Shown: positions 18,211-26,404 of the stretch, piece after piece | Layout: each line of letters begins with the position of its first letter | Position numbering within the stretch: the first letter of the stretch is position 1 | From: a marine actinobacterium PHSC20C1 | Lineage (GTDB): Bacteria; Actinomycetota; Actinomycetes; Actinomycetales; Microbacteriaceae | NCBI GenBank assembly: GCA_000153145.1 | Contig: CH672415.1 | Span: forward strand, 7,835 to 71,834 | Direction: 5' to 3' | DNA: 64,000 nt | Notes under the pieces: generated by a model | Databases searched by the model: none | What the model was told of the DNA's origin: nothing | The model's input: only the letters and a program-made list of their open reading frames with translations | Position numbers and translations under genes: made by a program

Positions 18211-18524
18211 TAGGTTCTCCAGAATCGTCGGCTAGGTGCGCGTAGTCGGCGACGTTAGCAATGAACTAGAGAAGAGTATCGCGTGTTGACGGGTCGCCGC
18301 TGTGGGGATTACCCCCGAAATGTCGTCAGGCTACAGTTCGTCGTCATTCAGAGAGTCGTAATCGAGATGTCCACCCATGTATTTGAGGCATCTGCCGAGC
18401 GATCACGGCAACGTTGTCGCTGCACCCTGTCCCCGTCGTGACCGCAAACGGCGCAGCCGCGAACTAAATGGCGGGAGCCGGGATGGCACGCAGGGCAGTG
18501 CACTGCGTGCCATCCGCCCGCTTG
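18211..18524. other. Intergenic stretch with promoter side of dedA and terminator of the ThDP operon
   Basis: No convincing gene. The right end holds the operon terminator listed separately. The left part should hold the promoter of the minus-strand dedA-like gene; I see no clear -35/-10 pair. Confidence 0.6.
18481..18515 (-). terminator. Terminator of the ABC/dehydrogenase/ThDP operon
   Basis: Perfect 13-bp inverted repeat (arms 18481-18493 and 18503-18515, GGATGGCACGCAG) with a nine-base loop, ten bases beyond the ThDP enzyme stop on the minus strand. Confidence 0.85.
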
Positions 18525-20243
18525 CTACATTTTGTGGATTGACGAACGATCCAGGTGGGTCGGAGCGAAGAGCTCGAGTCTGGTCTCGACGAGCACGACA
18601 TGGGGGCCTCCGGCTGCGAGCCCGGCGGCGACAGCGGCCGGTGCATCCTCGATCGATACCTTTTGTGCTGAGATTCCGAATGACTGTGCGAGCGCGACAT
18701 AGTCGGGTCGAGCAAGCTCGGTCGCCGTTGCGGCACCAAACTCGGCGACCATGTATTCCCGAAGGATGCCATAGCCGCCGTCGTCAATGATCAACCAGGT
18801 GACGTCTAGATTGTGTTGGGCGAGCGTGGCGAGCTCCGCGATCCCGTACAGCGAACCACCATCGCCGCTGACGGCGAGCTTGGAGGTGCCACCGTCGGTG
18901 TGCGCTACAAGCGCCGCCCCAATGGCTGCCGGAAGCCCGTAGCCGAGCCCTCCAGCTCCCTGTCCTGAAGCTGAAATTCCCTTCTGGGGATTCCACGCCG
19001 ACCACGCCCAGTACGCGAGTATGGTCATGTCCCAGAACGTGTCCGTGTGCGCTGGCACCGCTGCGCGCAGGTCGGCCATGAGCTTCATTTCTTTTTCGAG
19101 CGGCTGAGCGTCAAGACGTGCGGCGATCTTGTCTCGCAGCTCTGCAGCACGTGCGGCGTTTGCAGCGAGCTCCGACTCGCTAGCTTTTCCGTCTGGCAAT
19201 GTTGTGAGAATTGCCTTCAGCGCATCGCGGGCGTCGGCGTGGATTCCTAAGCCTCGGTGGTTGGCGGTGAGCTGACCGAGGTCAGCATCTATGTGGATGA
19301 CCGTTCCGCGCGGAGCGAGCGTGAAGTAGTTGCTCGACAGCTCACCGAGACCGGTTCCCACGACCAAGAGAACGTCGGCGTCCTCCAAGAATTCAGTTGT
19401 GTGCATGTCTTCTGCCCACGATTGCAAGCTCAACGGGTGCTCCCACGGGAACACTTCTTTGCCACCGAACGTGGTCGCTACTGGTGCGGCGAGTCGTTCG
19501 GAGAGCTGGAGCAGTTCGGCAGTGGCGGCGGAGGCACGAACGCCTCCACCGGCGTAGATGACGGGGCGCTTAGCTGCGGCGAGCAACTCGGCAGCGCGTT
19601 CGATAAGGGGCTGGGAGAGGTGCGGGATCCGCCCCTGAACCGACAGCACGGATGGCGCGGGGTAGAGGTCGTCGCTGATGCGTTCGAGCAGTACATCCTG
19701 CGGTAGTTCGAGCAGCACTGGCCCGGCGGGGGCATCGAGGGCGTGCTGCCAGGCTTCAATCACGGCGGGCACGATCTGTGACACGTGTCGAACCGTGAAG
19801 GTGTTTTTGACCACTCCGGTGAATGATGCTGCCTGGTCGGGCAATTCGTGCAGATAGCCGTGGCGACCACCGCCAAGTCCGTGCACCGGTATTTGGGCTG
19901 CGACGGCGAGAACGGGAATCGATGACGCTGCCGCTTCCTGAAGCGCAGCGAGTGACGTTAGTGCGCCTGGGCCGGCGGAGAGGAAGAGGGGCGCGACGGT
20001 GCGAGTTGCTCGTGCAAGGCCATCGGCCATGAATCCGGCATTGTTCTCGATGCGCGAGCTGAGGTAATGCAGGTCGCTGCGCCGGATCGCGTCAAAGAGC
20101 CCGAGCGCGTGCTGGCCAGGTAGCCCGACGACGTGTCGCCCACCAAGCGCTTGGATTGTTTCCAGCACAAGGTCGCCGCCGATTCGCTCGCTCGTGCTCT
20201 CAGCGGCGGGAGGAGTGCTTTCGGATGAGTTTGTGGAATTCAT
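18525..20243 (-). CDS. ThDP-dependent enzyme, acetolactate synthase/benzoylformate decarboxylase-like
   Basis: Thiamine-diphosphate enzyme of 572 residues with three domains: N-terminal Pyr domain with the cofactor-activating Glu (IENNAGFMADGLARA, Glu66), central domain (PVIYAGGGVRASAATAELL), and C-terminal PP domain with GDGG near residue 460. The Mg-binding segment reads LIIDDGGYG, so the usual first Asn of the NN/ND pair is Asp. It likely decarboxylates or condenses a 2-oxo acid. The reaction cannot be fixed by reading alone. It is the last gene of an operon with an amino-acid-type importer and a 2-hydroxyacid dehydrogenase, which suggests catabolism of an imported 2-oxo or amino acid. ATG 20243 follows TTGAGAT. 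Confidence 0.8.
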   Translation of the reverse strand: MNSTNSSESTPPAAESTSERIGGDLVLETIQALGGRHVVGLPGQHALGLFDAIRRSDLHYLSSRIENNAGFMADGLARATRTVAPLFLSAGPGALTSLAALQEAAASSIPVLAVAAQIPVHGLGGGRHGYLHELPDQAASFTGVVKNTFTVRHVSQIVPAVIEAWQHALDAPAGPVLLELPQDVLLERISDDLYPAPSVLSVQGRIPHLSQPLIERAAELLAAAKRPVIYAGGGVRASAATAELLQLSERLAAPVATTFGGKEVFPWEHPLSLQSWAEDMHTTEFLEDADVLLVVGTGLGELSSNYFTLAPRGTVIHIDADLGQLTANHRGLGIHADARDALKAILTTLPDGKASESELAANAARAAELRDKIAARLDAQPLEKEMKLMADLRAAVPAHTDTFWDMTILAYWAWSAWNPQKGISASGQGAGGLGYGLPAAIGAALVAHTDGGTSKLAVSGDGGSLYGIAELATLAQHNLDVTWLIIDDGGYGILREYMVAEFGAATATELARPDYVALAQSFGISAQKVSIEDAPAAVAAGLAAGGPHVVLVETRLELFAPTHLDRSSIHKM

Positions 20244-20295
20244 GGTTATCTCAATTTTCGATAATTGCGTCCCAGCGTGACGCTGAGGAAAGTTG

Positions 20296-21279
20296 TTAGT
20301 GGGAAGATGTCGCTGTTGTGGGGCTGCCGACCACACACGCTGTGGGCGCGCCCGTCACAAACCAGTCGACGATGTAGCTCGCCGGGTCGGTTTCGTAGTG
20401 TCGCAATGCCGCATCGGAGAGGAACGCCGTGTGTGGCGTTACTACTGCGCGAGCATGATTGCGCAGCGCATGGTTCGCAGTCGGTGGTTCGCCGTCAAGC
20501 ACGTCGAAGCCGACGGCTGACAGCTCTCCGCTATCGAGTGCCTTCGTGCAGGCTTCAAGATCGACAAGCTCACCGCGAGAGACATTGAGGAGCACGGCGC
20601 CGCGGCGCATGCTGGACAGCTCACGTGCGCCGATGAGTCCGCGTGTGTCTGGCGTCAGGGGGAGATGGAGCGACACAACATCCGACTCCGCGAGCACGAC
20701 GTCAAGGGAGGCGGGCTCAGCTATGTCATCAGTAGAGGAGCGGAAGGGATCGAACGCGATGATGCGGCCGAACAGGGGAGCCGCCATGCGGGCAAATTCT
20801 GCACCAATCCGACCATACCCAACGACGCCGAGGGTGAGCGTGCTGAGGCGACGCGGCACAACGGTGAGGTCGTCTGTCCAGCCACCTTCTTTGACTGTCT
20901 GAGCCATTGCCGGGTACTCACGTAGGGCGACAAGCGCGAGCATCAAGGCGTGTGCTGCCACCTCTTCTGTCGCTGCGTGACCGACGTTTGTGACCCAGAT
21001 TCCTTGGGATGTCGCAAAGGCCACATCGATCATGTCGGTGCCGTTGCTAGTCGCCGCGATGATTCCGAGCTGCGGCAATTGACGAAGGAGGGCAGCGTCG
21101 ACGTTTGAGTAGCCAGCGATGAGGCCGATTGCGTGAGTTTGAGAATCGTCGATAGCGCCGTGGGCGTCAAGTCGCATGAGCTCGGTAGCAATACCGTGCT
21201 GCTTGAGTAACTGTGTCGCGGGTTCGGGGTCGAGATCGGTGTACTCCGAAAAGAGCACTAGGGGAGTGGTGGCAGACAT
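20296..21279 (-). CDS. D-isomer-specific 2-hydroxyacid dehydrogenase
   Basis: NAD(P)-dependent oxidoreductase of 327 residues interconverting a 2-oxo acid and a D-2-hydroxy acid. The cofactor fold shows LGVVGYGRIGAEFARMAAPLFG near residue 150. The catalytic set is visible: Arg in LLNVSRGELVD, Glu within LDGEPPTA, and His in VVTPHTAFLSDAA. AGAGGACAGCC lies before the ATG. It sits 68 bases after the ABC ATPase gene and 52 before the ThDP gene on the same strand, consistent with one operon. Confidence 0.88.
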   Translation of the reverse strand: MSATTPLVLFSEYTDLDPEPATQLLKQHGIATELMRLDAHGAIDDSQTHAIGLIAGYSNVDAALLRQLPQLGIIAATSNGTDMIDVAFATSQGIWVTNVGHAATEEVAAHALMLALVALREYPAMAQTVKEGGWTDDLTVVPRRLSTLTLGVVGYGRIGAEFARMAAPLFGRIIAFDPFRSSTDDIAEPASLDVVLAESDVVSLHLPLTPDTRGLIGARELSSMRRGAVLLNVSRGELVDLEACTKALDSGELSAVGFDVLDGEPPTANHALRNHARAVVTPHTAFLSDAALRHYETDPASYIVDWFVTGAPTACVVGSPTTATSSH

Positions 21280-21347
21280 GGCTGTCCTCTCGTTGGGGCC
21301 GTCGCGCGGCCAAAATTTGGGAGAAGCATCGCTAGCAGGATGCTCGT

Positions 21348-22142
21348 TTACAGCACCTTGGAGAGGAAGGACTGTGTGCGCTCATGCTGTGGATTGCCGA
21401 TCACGTCGACCGGTTTTCCCTGCTCAACGACTTGGCCGTCGTGCAGGAACGCAACTTGATCGCAGACCTCCCGCGCAAATCCGATCTCGTGCGTGACCAC
21501 GATCATCGTCATTCCGCTGTCGGCAAGGCCGCGCATGACGTCGAGCACTTCGCCCACGAGTTCAGGGTCTAGTGCGCTTGTCGGTTCGTCGAAAAGCATG
21601 ATCTCAGGGTCCATGGCAAGAGCCCGAGCAATAGCGACCCGCTGTTGCTGTCCGCCGGAGAGCTGCATGGGGTAGTGACCGTGGTGCGACGCGAGCCCAA
21701 CTCGCTCTAGTAGTTCACGCGCACGCGTAATTGCTTCTTTACGAGTTCGGCCGAGCACGTTGATGGGCGCTTCGATGATGTTCTCGAGCACTGTCATATG
21801 GGCAAATAGGTTGAACTGCTGAAAAACCATGCCAGTGCGAATGCGCTGCTTAGTGATTTCAGCTTCAGTCATGTCGTGAAGCTTGCCGTTCTTCTCTTTG
21901 TAGCCGACAAGCTCGCCGTCGATCCAAATGCGACCGCCGTCGATCTTTTCTAAGCTGTTGATGCAGCGAAGGAAAGTCGATTTGCCGCTACCGCTTGCAC
22001 CGAGCAGAGACACGACGCTGCCGCGCGGTACCTCCATGTCGATGCCCTTGAGTACCTCGTTGTGTCCGAATGACTTGTGAACGTTCTTCGCGACGACCAT
22101 GGGGAGTTCGTTGGCGTACTGAGGTGAAAGTTCGTTAGTCAT
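21348..22142 (-). CDS. Amino acid ABC importer, ATP-binding subunit (GlnQ type)
   Basis: ATPase energising uptake through the adjacent permease. Walker A is LLGASGSGKSTFLRCINSLE, signature LSGGQQQRVAIARAL, Walker B MLFDEPTSALDPELV, switch VVTHEIGFAREV. The N-terminus KNVHKSFGHNEVLKGIDMEV and the length of 264 residues fit the polar amino acid uptake subfamily. It overlaps the permease gene by four bases (ATGA). Confidence 0.93.
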   Translation of the reverse strand: MTNELSPQYANELPMVVAKNVHKSFGHNEVLKGIDMEVPRGSVVSLLGASGSGKSTFLRCINSLEKIDGGRIWIDGELVGYKEKNGKLHDMTEAEITKQRIRTGMVFQQFNLFAHMTVLENIIEAPINVLGRTRKEAITRARELLERVGLASHHGHYPMQLSGGQQQRVAIARALAMDPEIMLFDEPTSALDPELVGEVLDVMRGLADSGMTMIVVTHEIGFAREVCDQVAFLHDGQVVEQGKPVDVIGNPQHERTQSFLSKVL

Positions 22143-23098
22143 TCTTTGCTCTTTTCCTGCACGACTTGCAATAACTCGGTGTTGGTAACGCGGCCGGGGC
22201 GCAGGTTTTTTGCTAGTCGCTTTCCTACCCTGGGGCTGGTGGTGCTGAAACCTCGGTCGAAGCGCTTCTCGAGCTGCATCTGAATGATTGTGAAAATCGT
22301 GGTCATTAGCAGGTACCAGACTGTTGCCACGATCAGCATTTCGAACACGTAGAAATTCTTAGCGCTGATTGCTTGAGCCCGGTTGAGCAGGTCGGGCACG
22401 GCGATGACGCTGACAAGTGATGTCATCTTCAACATGGTGATGAGGTTGTTTCCGATTGGCGGAATGATGACTCGCATGGCTTGCGGAAGAACGATTCGCC
22501 AGGTCACATGACGCTGTCTCATGCCGAGCGCCGCCGCTGCCTCGATCTGGCCACGATTGACAGATTGGATGCCACCGCGCACGATCTCGGCCATGTACGC
22601 GCCCTCATTGAGCCCAAGCCCGAGAATCGCTGCACCAAACGCGGTGATGATGACGTTGGTGTCGACCGAGAGCTCACCGAAGCCGAGCCGCGGAAAGAAC
22701 AGAGCCAGATTGAACCAGAGCAAGAGTTGAACGAGCAGCGGTGTACCGCGGAACAGCCAGATGTAACCCGAGGAAACTGTTTGCATTACGCGGTTTTTCG
22801 AGAGCCGCGCAATGGCAAGCAGCACACCAAGAGTGAGGCCGATCAGCATTGCGATTGCGGTCAGCAGCAGCGTTGTGCCAAGCCCGCGAAGGATCGTCGC
22901 ACCGGTGAGGTTCTCGAATACGATTTCCCACCGGATGTTGTCGTTGGTGATGACGGACCAGATTAGCGCGCCAAGAGCCACAACGATTAGCGCTCCGGCG
23001 ACTGCTTGACCCGGATGCCGCACGGGCACCGAATGGATGTCTCCGGTGCCGTGCGCCGCTTTCTCTAGGTCGTCGATGCGAGGGTTGGGAGTGCTCAT
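22139..23098 (-). CDS. Amino acid ABC importer, permease subunit (HisM/GlnP type)
   Basis: Membrane subunit of about 319 residues. A cytoplasmic N-terminus of some 40 residues precedes five or six helices. The EAA loop reads EAAAALGMRQRHVTWRIVLPQAMRVIIPPIGNN, exactly as in polar amino acid permeases, and GTPLLVQLLLW is also typical. One permease gene is present, so it probably acts as a homodimer. Four-base overlap with the ATPase gene and six bases from the binding-protein gene. Confidence 0.93.
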   Translation of the reverse strand: MSTPNPRIDDLEKAAHGTGDIHSVPVRHPGQAVAGALIVVALGALIWSVITNDNIRWEIVFENLTGATILRGLGTTLLLTAIAMLIGLTLGVLLAIARLSKNRVMQTVSSGYIWLFRGTPLLVQLLLWFNLALFFPRLGFGELSVDTNVIITAFGAAILGLGLNEGAYMAEIVRGGIQSVNRGQIEAAAALGMRQRHVTWRIVLPQAMRVIIPPIGNNLITMLKMTSLVSVIAVPDLLNRAQAISAKNFYVFEMLIVATVWYLLMTTIFTIIQMQLEKRFDRGFSTTSPRVGKRLAKNLRPGRVTNTELLQVVQEKSKE

Positions 23099-23104
23099 CG
23101 CGGG

Positions 23105-24022
23105 TTACGGGATCTCGTTGATTTCGGACTGCGTGATTGCTCCGACGGAGAGGCCGTGTGCGTCGAGAACTTCTTCATATACTCCGGATTCGATGAGGTC
23201 GTTGATTGCTGCCTGGACCGCGTCGCGCAACTGTGAGTCGTCTTTGCGGAACACTTCGCCGAGCAAAGAAGGCCCGAACGAGGCGTCGCTGATGGCGGTA
23301 AAGATCTTGCCGTTGCCGAAGTTCGCGGCGCTAAACGCTGCAACAGGGTATTGAGAGATGCTGGCATCCGCACGCCCTGATTGCAGTTGCTGGAGTGCAT
23401 CTGCATCAGAGGTGAAGGCAGTGATGGTCATCTCGTTGTCTGCGCAGAGGTCAGCGTTCATGGCTTCGAGCAGCGACAGTTGGTGTGATGCGTCGAGTAC
23501 TGCAACGTTGAGTCCGCAGAGGTCGTCGCGCGTCTTGACGCCCTTGGGGTTGTCAGCGGGAACGGTAATTCCCTGAGGAGTGTTGAAGTACGTGACGAAG
23601 TCGTATTTCTCGACGCGGTCGGCATTGATCGTCAATGCAGCGCTGACGATGTCGAGTCGCTTTGCGTCCAGGGCGGGAAGTAGGCCGTCAAATGCCATGT
23701 TCTCGAGCTTGATCTCTACTCCAAGAACGTCACCGATTGCGTGGAGGAGGTCGGGGTCTAAGCCGATGATTGTGGAGTCGTCGTCGGCGAATGATTCGTA
23801 GGGCGGGTAGTACGCCTCGGTGCCTACCGTGATGACACCTGACTCCTGGATGCGATCGGGCAGCATTGCTTGGACGTCGGTGTTGAGGCTGGCAGTGGGG
23901 CGTTCCTTGCCGGGTACTTCTTGGCTGACCTCATCGGTGGCCGAGCATCCGGCGAGAAATAGTGCGGCGGCGGCAAGTGCGGCAGCGGCGGTGAGCGCCG
24001 GGTGGCGTGGCTGGGGGGACAT
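23105..24022 (-). CDS. Amino acid ABC importer, substrate-binding lipoprotein
   Basis: Family 3 periplasmic-type binding protein, 305 residues, anchored by a lipidated Cys: signal peptide with LAAAALFLAGCSATDE places the Cys near residue 26. The mature part has the family layout: ITVGTEAYYPPYESFADD near residue 64, IGLDPDLLHAIGDVLGVEI, and DIVSAALTINADR. First gene of the operon and expected to be the most abundant product. Ligand cannot be read; the downstream dehydrogenase and ThDP enzyme suggest something converted to a 2-oxo acid. Confidence 0.92.
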   Translation of the reverse strand: MSPQPRHPALTAAAALAAAALFLAGCSATDEVSQEVPGKERPTASLNTDVQAMLPDRIQESGVITVGTEAYYPPYESFADDDSTIIGLDPDLLHAIGDVLGVEIKLENMAFDGLLPALDAKRLDIVSAALTINADRVEKYDFVTYFNTPQGITVPADNPKGVKTRDDLCGLNVAVLDASHQLSLLEAMNADLCADNEMTITAFTSDADALQQLQSGRADASISQYPVAAFSAANFGNGKIFTAISDASFGPSLLGEVFRKDDSQLRDAVQAAINDLIESGVYEEVLDAHGLSVGAITQSEINEIP

Positions 24023-24090
24023 GGGATTCTCCTCGTCATTGAGTGAAATGCATCAAGTGTGGGCTGTGGCCTGCCCACGACAGTACAGCA

Positions 24091-24101
24091 TTGGTGACCA
24101 A
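24091..24101. promoter_or_regulatory. Candidate GntR operator upstream of importer operon
   Basis: Perfect 11-base palindrome TTGGTGACCAA, 69 bases before the binding-protein start and downstream of the GntR gene. FadR-subfamily regulators bind short palindromes of similar TGGT/ACCA type, so this is a reasonable operator candidate; it has not been tested here. Confidence 0.4.
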
Positions 24102-24226
24102 AAAACTTCGACATGGCACGAATAGGCCAACAACGACGGGGAAATTGCGCGCAATATGGCACAATTCCGAACCAAGGCACCCCAGATACCGCTCGCGATG
24201 CGGTGATTCGTGGACGCGTGCTGCGA

Positions 24227-24895
24227 CTAGTGAGCGTCGAGACCAGCCAGTAAGTTCTGCTCGTGACGGTCAACATGGTCGGTAATCAACCGTTGTGCTT
24301 CCCAACCGTCTCGATGCACGAGAGCGTCGCGGATGGCACGGTGCTCGGCGACAATCGTCGTAACGTCGCGCTGAAGAGCAACGTCGGTATCCTGGGCGAG
24401 AGTAATGACCCGAACAACCTGCTGCGCGATAGATGCATAGAACTCGCTAAAGCGGGGGCTCTCAAGCAGTGCGATAACAGAGCCGTGGAATGCGGCATCA
24501 GCTTTCGCCAATTCAACCGAGGTGAAACCCTGTTGCGCCGCTAGCTCTAACGCATCGCAGGCTTCATCAATCCGATCGAGTAGGTCGGAGCTCACCGTCG
24601 GAGCGCATCGGGCCGCCTCAGACTCCAACAAACGGCGCACCCGGTACAAGTCTCGAACATCCTGACGTTCATACTTTCGCACCGAAGCACCCTGATTGTG
24701 CTTGTGGGTCACCAGGCCGTCAGCGGTGAGAGCCAAAAGGGCCTCACGAATCGTGCGCCGCGAGACGCTAAATCGCGCGGCGAGACTCACTTCGCGCAGT
24801 GGCGAACCCTGCCTGAAGGAGTCGTTGAGGATCTCGTCACGAATTGCGTCAGCAATGACAGAGGCCGAACGATTTGAGTTAGCTTCGTTCGACAT
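24227..24895 (-). CDS. GntR family transcriptional regulator, FadR/FCD subfamily
   Basis: Probable repressor of the importer-dehydrogenase-ThDP operon that follows on the same strand. The N-terminal winged helix is clear: IADAIRDEILNDSFRQGSPLREVSLAARFSVSRRTIREALLALTADGLV. The C-terminal FCD ligand domain begins near residue 78 (DVRDLYRVRRLLESEAARCA) and contains the Asp/His positions for metal-assisted effector binding (DAAFHGSVI; EHRAIRDAL; HVDRHEQNL). ATG follows GAGGGG by about five bases. Confidence 0.9.
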   Translation of the reverse strand: MSNEANSNRSASVIADAIRDEILNDSFRQGSPLREVSLAARFSVSRRTIREALLALTADGLVTHKHNQGASVRKYERQDVRDLYRVRRLLESEAARCAPTVSSDLLDRIDEACDALELAAQQGFTSVELAKADAAFHGSVIALLESPRFSEFYASIAQQVVRVITLAQDTDVALQRDVTTIVAEHRAIRDALVHRDGWEAQRLITDHVDRHEQNLLAGLDAH

Positions 24896-24971
24896 GCGAC
24901 CCCTCGTGCTCGTGAGCGACGATTCGCGCCCGTGCTTTAACGTACTCGATGAGTGACGGCATGCGATGTTG

Positions 24972-25053
24972 TGCGGAAGGCGGGACTTGAACCCGCACGC
25001 TCGAAAGCACAGGAACCTAAATCCTGCGTGTATACCAATTTCACCACTCCCGC
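24972..25053 (-). tRNA. tRNA-Leu (anticodon UAG)
   Basis: On the minus strand the acceptor arms GCGGGAG and CTTCCGC pair (one G-U), followed by discriminator A. The anticodon arm is CAGGA-TTTAGGT-TCCTG, giving anticodon TAG (reads CUA/CUG leucine codons). The long variable arm (GTGCTTTCGAGCGT region) is as expected for class II tRNA, and the T arm is GCGGGTTCAAGTCCCGC. CCA is not encoded. Confidence 0.95.
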
Positions 25054-25203
25054 TGGCGAAATAATCTTATCGCGAGATGCGGCCGATGGGATTCACCTCT
25101 CCGATTGCTTTATCTTTGCTGTGCACGGCCCCGTTTGTCCCTAGTTCCCCTTACTTTTGGGGCCAAAGGGTGTAATTTGAGATATGTCTTCCCTATGGAG
25201 ACG

Positions 25204-26262
25204 ATGTCCGCGATCGCGCCTTCCAAGAGCCATTTGAGCAACAGCTTGCGCGTCGCACGAAGCAAGGAGAGCGACATTACCGTTCACGAGCTCCAATCGA
25301 GCCTTTTCACCCTCGACTCGGCTAGCGCCGAAGCGATTCATACTGCTGCAGAGCGAATTACCGCTCACCCTAATGAGAACCCTGACGACTTTGGTCGCCA
25401 GGCTCTCGCTGCAGCCTTCAGCTTGCCTGAAGAGGTCCGTGCAGCTGTTCTGAATTTTGCTGAGGTCGGCTCTGAATCCGGCATCATGGTTGTGCGTGGT
25501 CTGTATGTCGATGAAGACTTGGCAGACACCCCGCTCGACAATAAGAGTGGACTTGGTGCTCGCACCGTTTTCGCGAAAGAGATGGCAATGCTTGCCCACC
25601 TCCTCGGAAGCATGGTTGCTTACGAGGCAGAGGGTAACGGCCACCTCATTCAAGACATGGTGCCCAACCCCAAGCTTGCTGTAACCCAGCAGTCGCAAGG
25701 CTCGAAGGTTGAGCTTGAAGCTCACACCGAGCAGTGCTTCTCTGACTTCAAGCCTGATTACGTCATCCTTGGTGCCCTCCGCGGCGACGAGAACGCCAAT
25801 ACTTATGCGTTCTCGGGTCGCAAGCTGGTGCAGCACATGTCCGCTGAAGAAGTCGCCAAGCTGCGCCAGCCGCTGTGGGCGACGACGATCGACGAGTCAT
25901 TCCAGCCGTACATTCCGAACCCGGATGACGTCCGCGGTCCGTTCCCGATCCTTACCGGACCGGAAGACGACCCGTACATTCGTGTTGACCAGGAGCTCAT
26001 GCACGGCATCACGGCTGACGCTCAACGACTGCTCCGAAAGGTCGTTGACACGTACATCGAGCACCGTGACGCACACGTGCTGCAGCCGGGTGACCTGCTT
26101 ATGCTCGACAATCTGCGCGCCATGCACGGCCGCTCAATGTTCGCGCCTCGCTTTGACGGCAAAGACCGCTTCATTGCCCGTGGTTTCGTTGTGCGTGACC
26201 GCCGCAAGCTCTGGCCCCAACTGCTCGAAGACCGCCGCACGCTCGGGGCAGTCCACAGCTAG
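25204..26262 (+). CDS. TauD/TfdA-family Fe(II)/2-oxoglutarate-dependent oxygenase (clavaminate synthase-like)
   Basis: Predicted cytoplasmic oxygenase of about 352 residues that uses Fe(II), O2 and 2-oxoglutarate, probably to hydroxylate a free amino acid or similar small molecule. The iron ligands are visible: His174 and Glu176 in EAHTEQCF, and distal His308 in LRAMHGRSMF; Arg323/Arg326 (DRFIARGF) are suited to bind 2-oxoglutarate. HxE in place of HxD is a feature of the clavaminate synthase / asparagine-arginine hydroxylase branch. Start is ambiguous: ATG 25195 or 25204; GGAG lies three bases before the second. No NRPS or antibiotic genes surround it, so its substrate is unknown. Confidence 0.85.
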   Translation: MSAIAPSKSHLSNSLRVARSKESDITVHELQSSLFTLDSASAEAIHTAAERITAHPNENPDDFGRQALAAAFSLPEEVRAAVLNFAEVGSESGIMVVRGLYVDEDLADTPLDNKSGLGARTVFAKEMAMLAHLLGSMVAYEAEGNGHLIQDMVPNPKLAVTQQSQGSKVELEAHTEQCFSDFKPDYVILGALRGDENANTYAFSGRKLVQHMSAEEVAKLRQPLWATTIDESFQPYIPNPDDVRGPFPILTGPEDDPYIRVDQELMHGITADAQRLLRKVVDTYIEHRDAHVLQPGDLLMLDNLRAMHGRSMFAPRFDGKDRFIARGFVVRDRRKLWPQLLEDRRTLGAVHS

Positions 26263-26282
26263 AAGCTAATAAGTTCGATATG

Positions 26283-26316
26283 ACGCGGGTCGTCTGCTTT
26301 GGCAGGCGGCCCGCGT
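26283..26316 (+). terminator. Terminator after the oxygenase gene
   Basis: 15-base arms (26283-26297, 26302-26316; outer ACGCGGG/CCCGCGT) with two G-T pairs and a four-base loop, 20 bases after the stop, followed by a short T-rich tract. Confidence 0.8.
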
Positions 26317-26352
26317 TTGTGCGTCGCGGGATGACTGTGAGGTCACGGGGTA

Positions 26353-26399
26353 TTCAGCCGAGCGGATGAGCCAGGTAACATCCCACCCGCTCGGCTGAA
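26353..26399 (-). terminator. Terminator after the DUF2510 gene
   Basis: Perfect 13-bp inverted repeat (26353-26365 and 26387-26399, TTCAGCCGAGCGG) with a 21-base loop, just beyond the minus-strand DUF2510 gene stop. Confidence 0.8.
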
Positions 26400-26404
26400 A
26401 ACTG

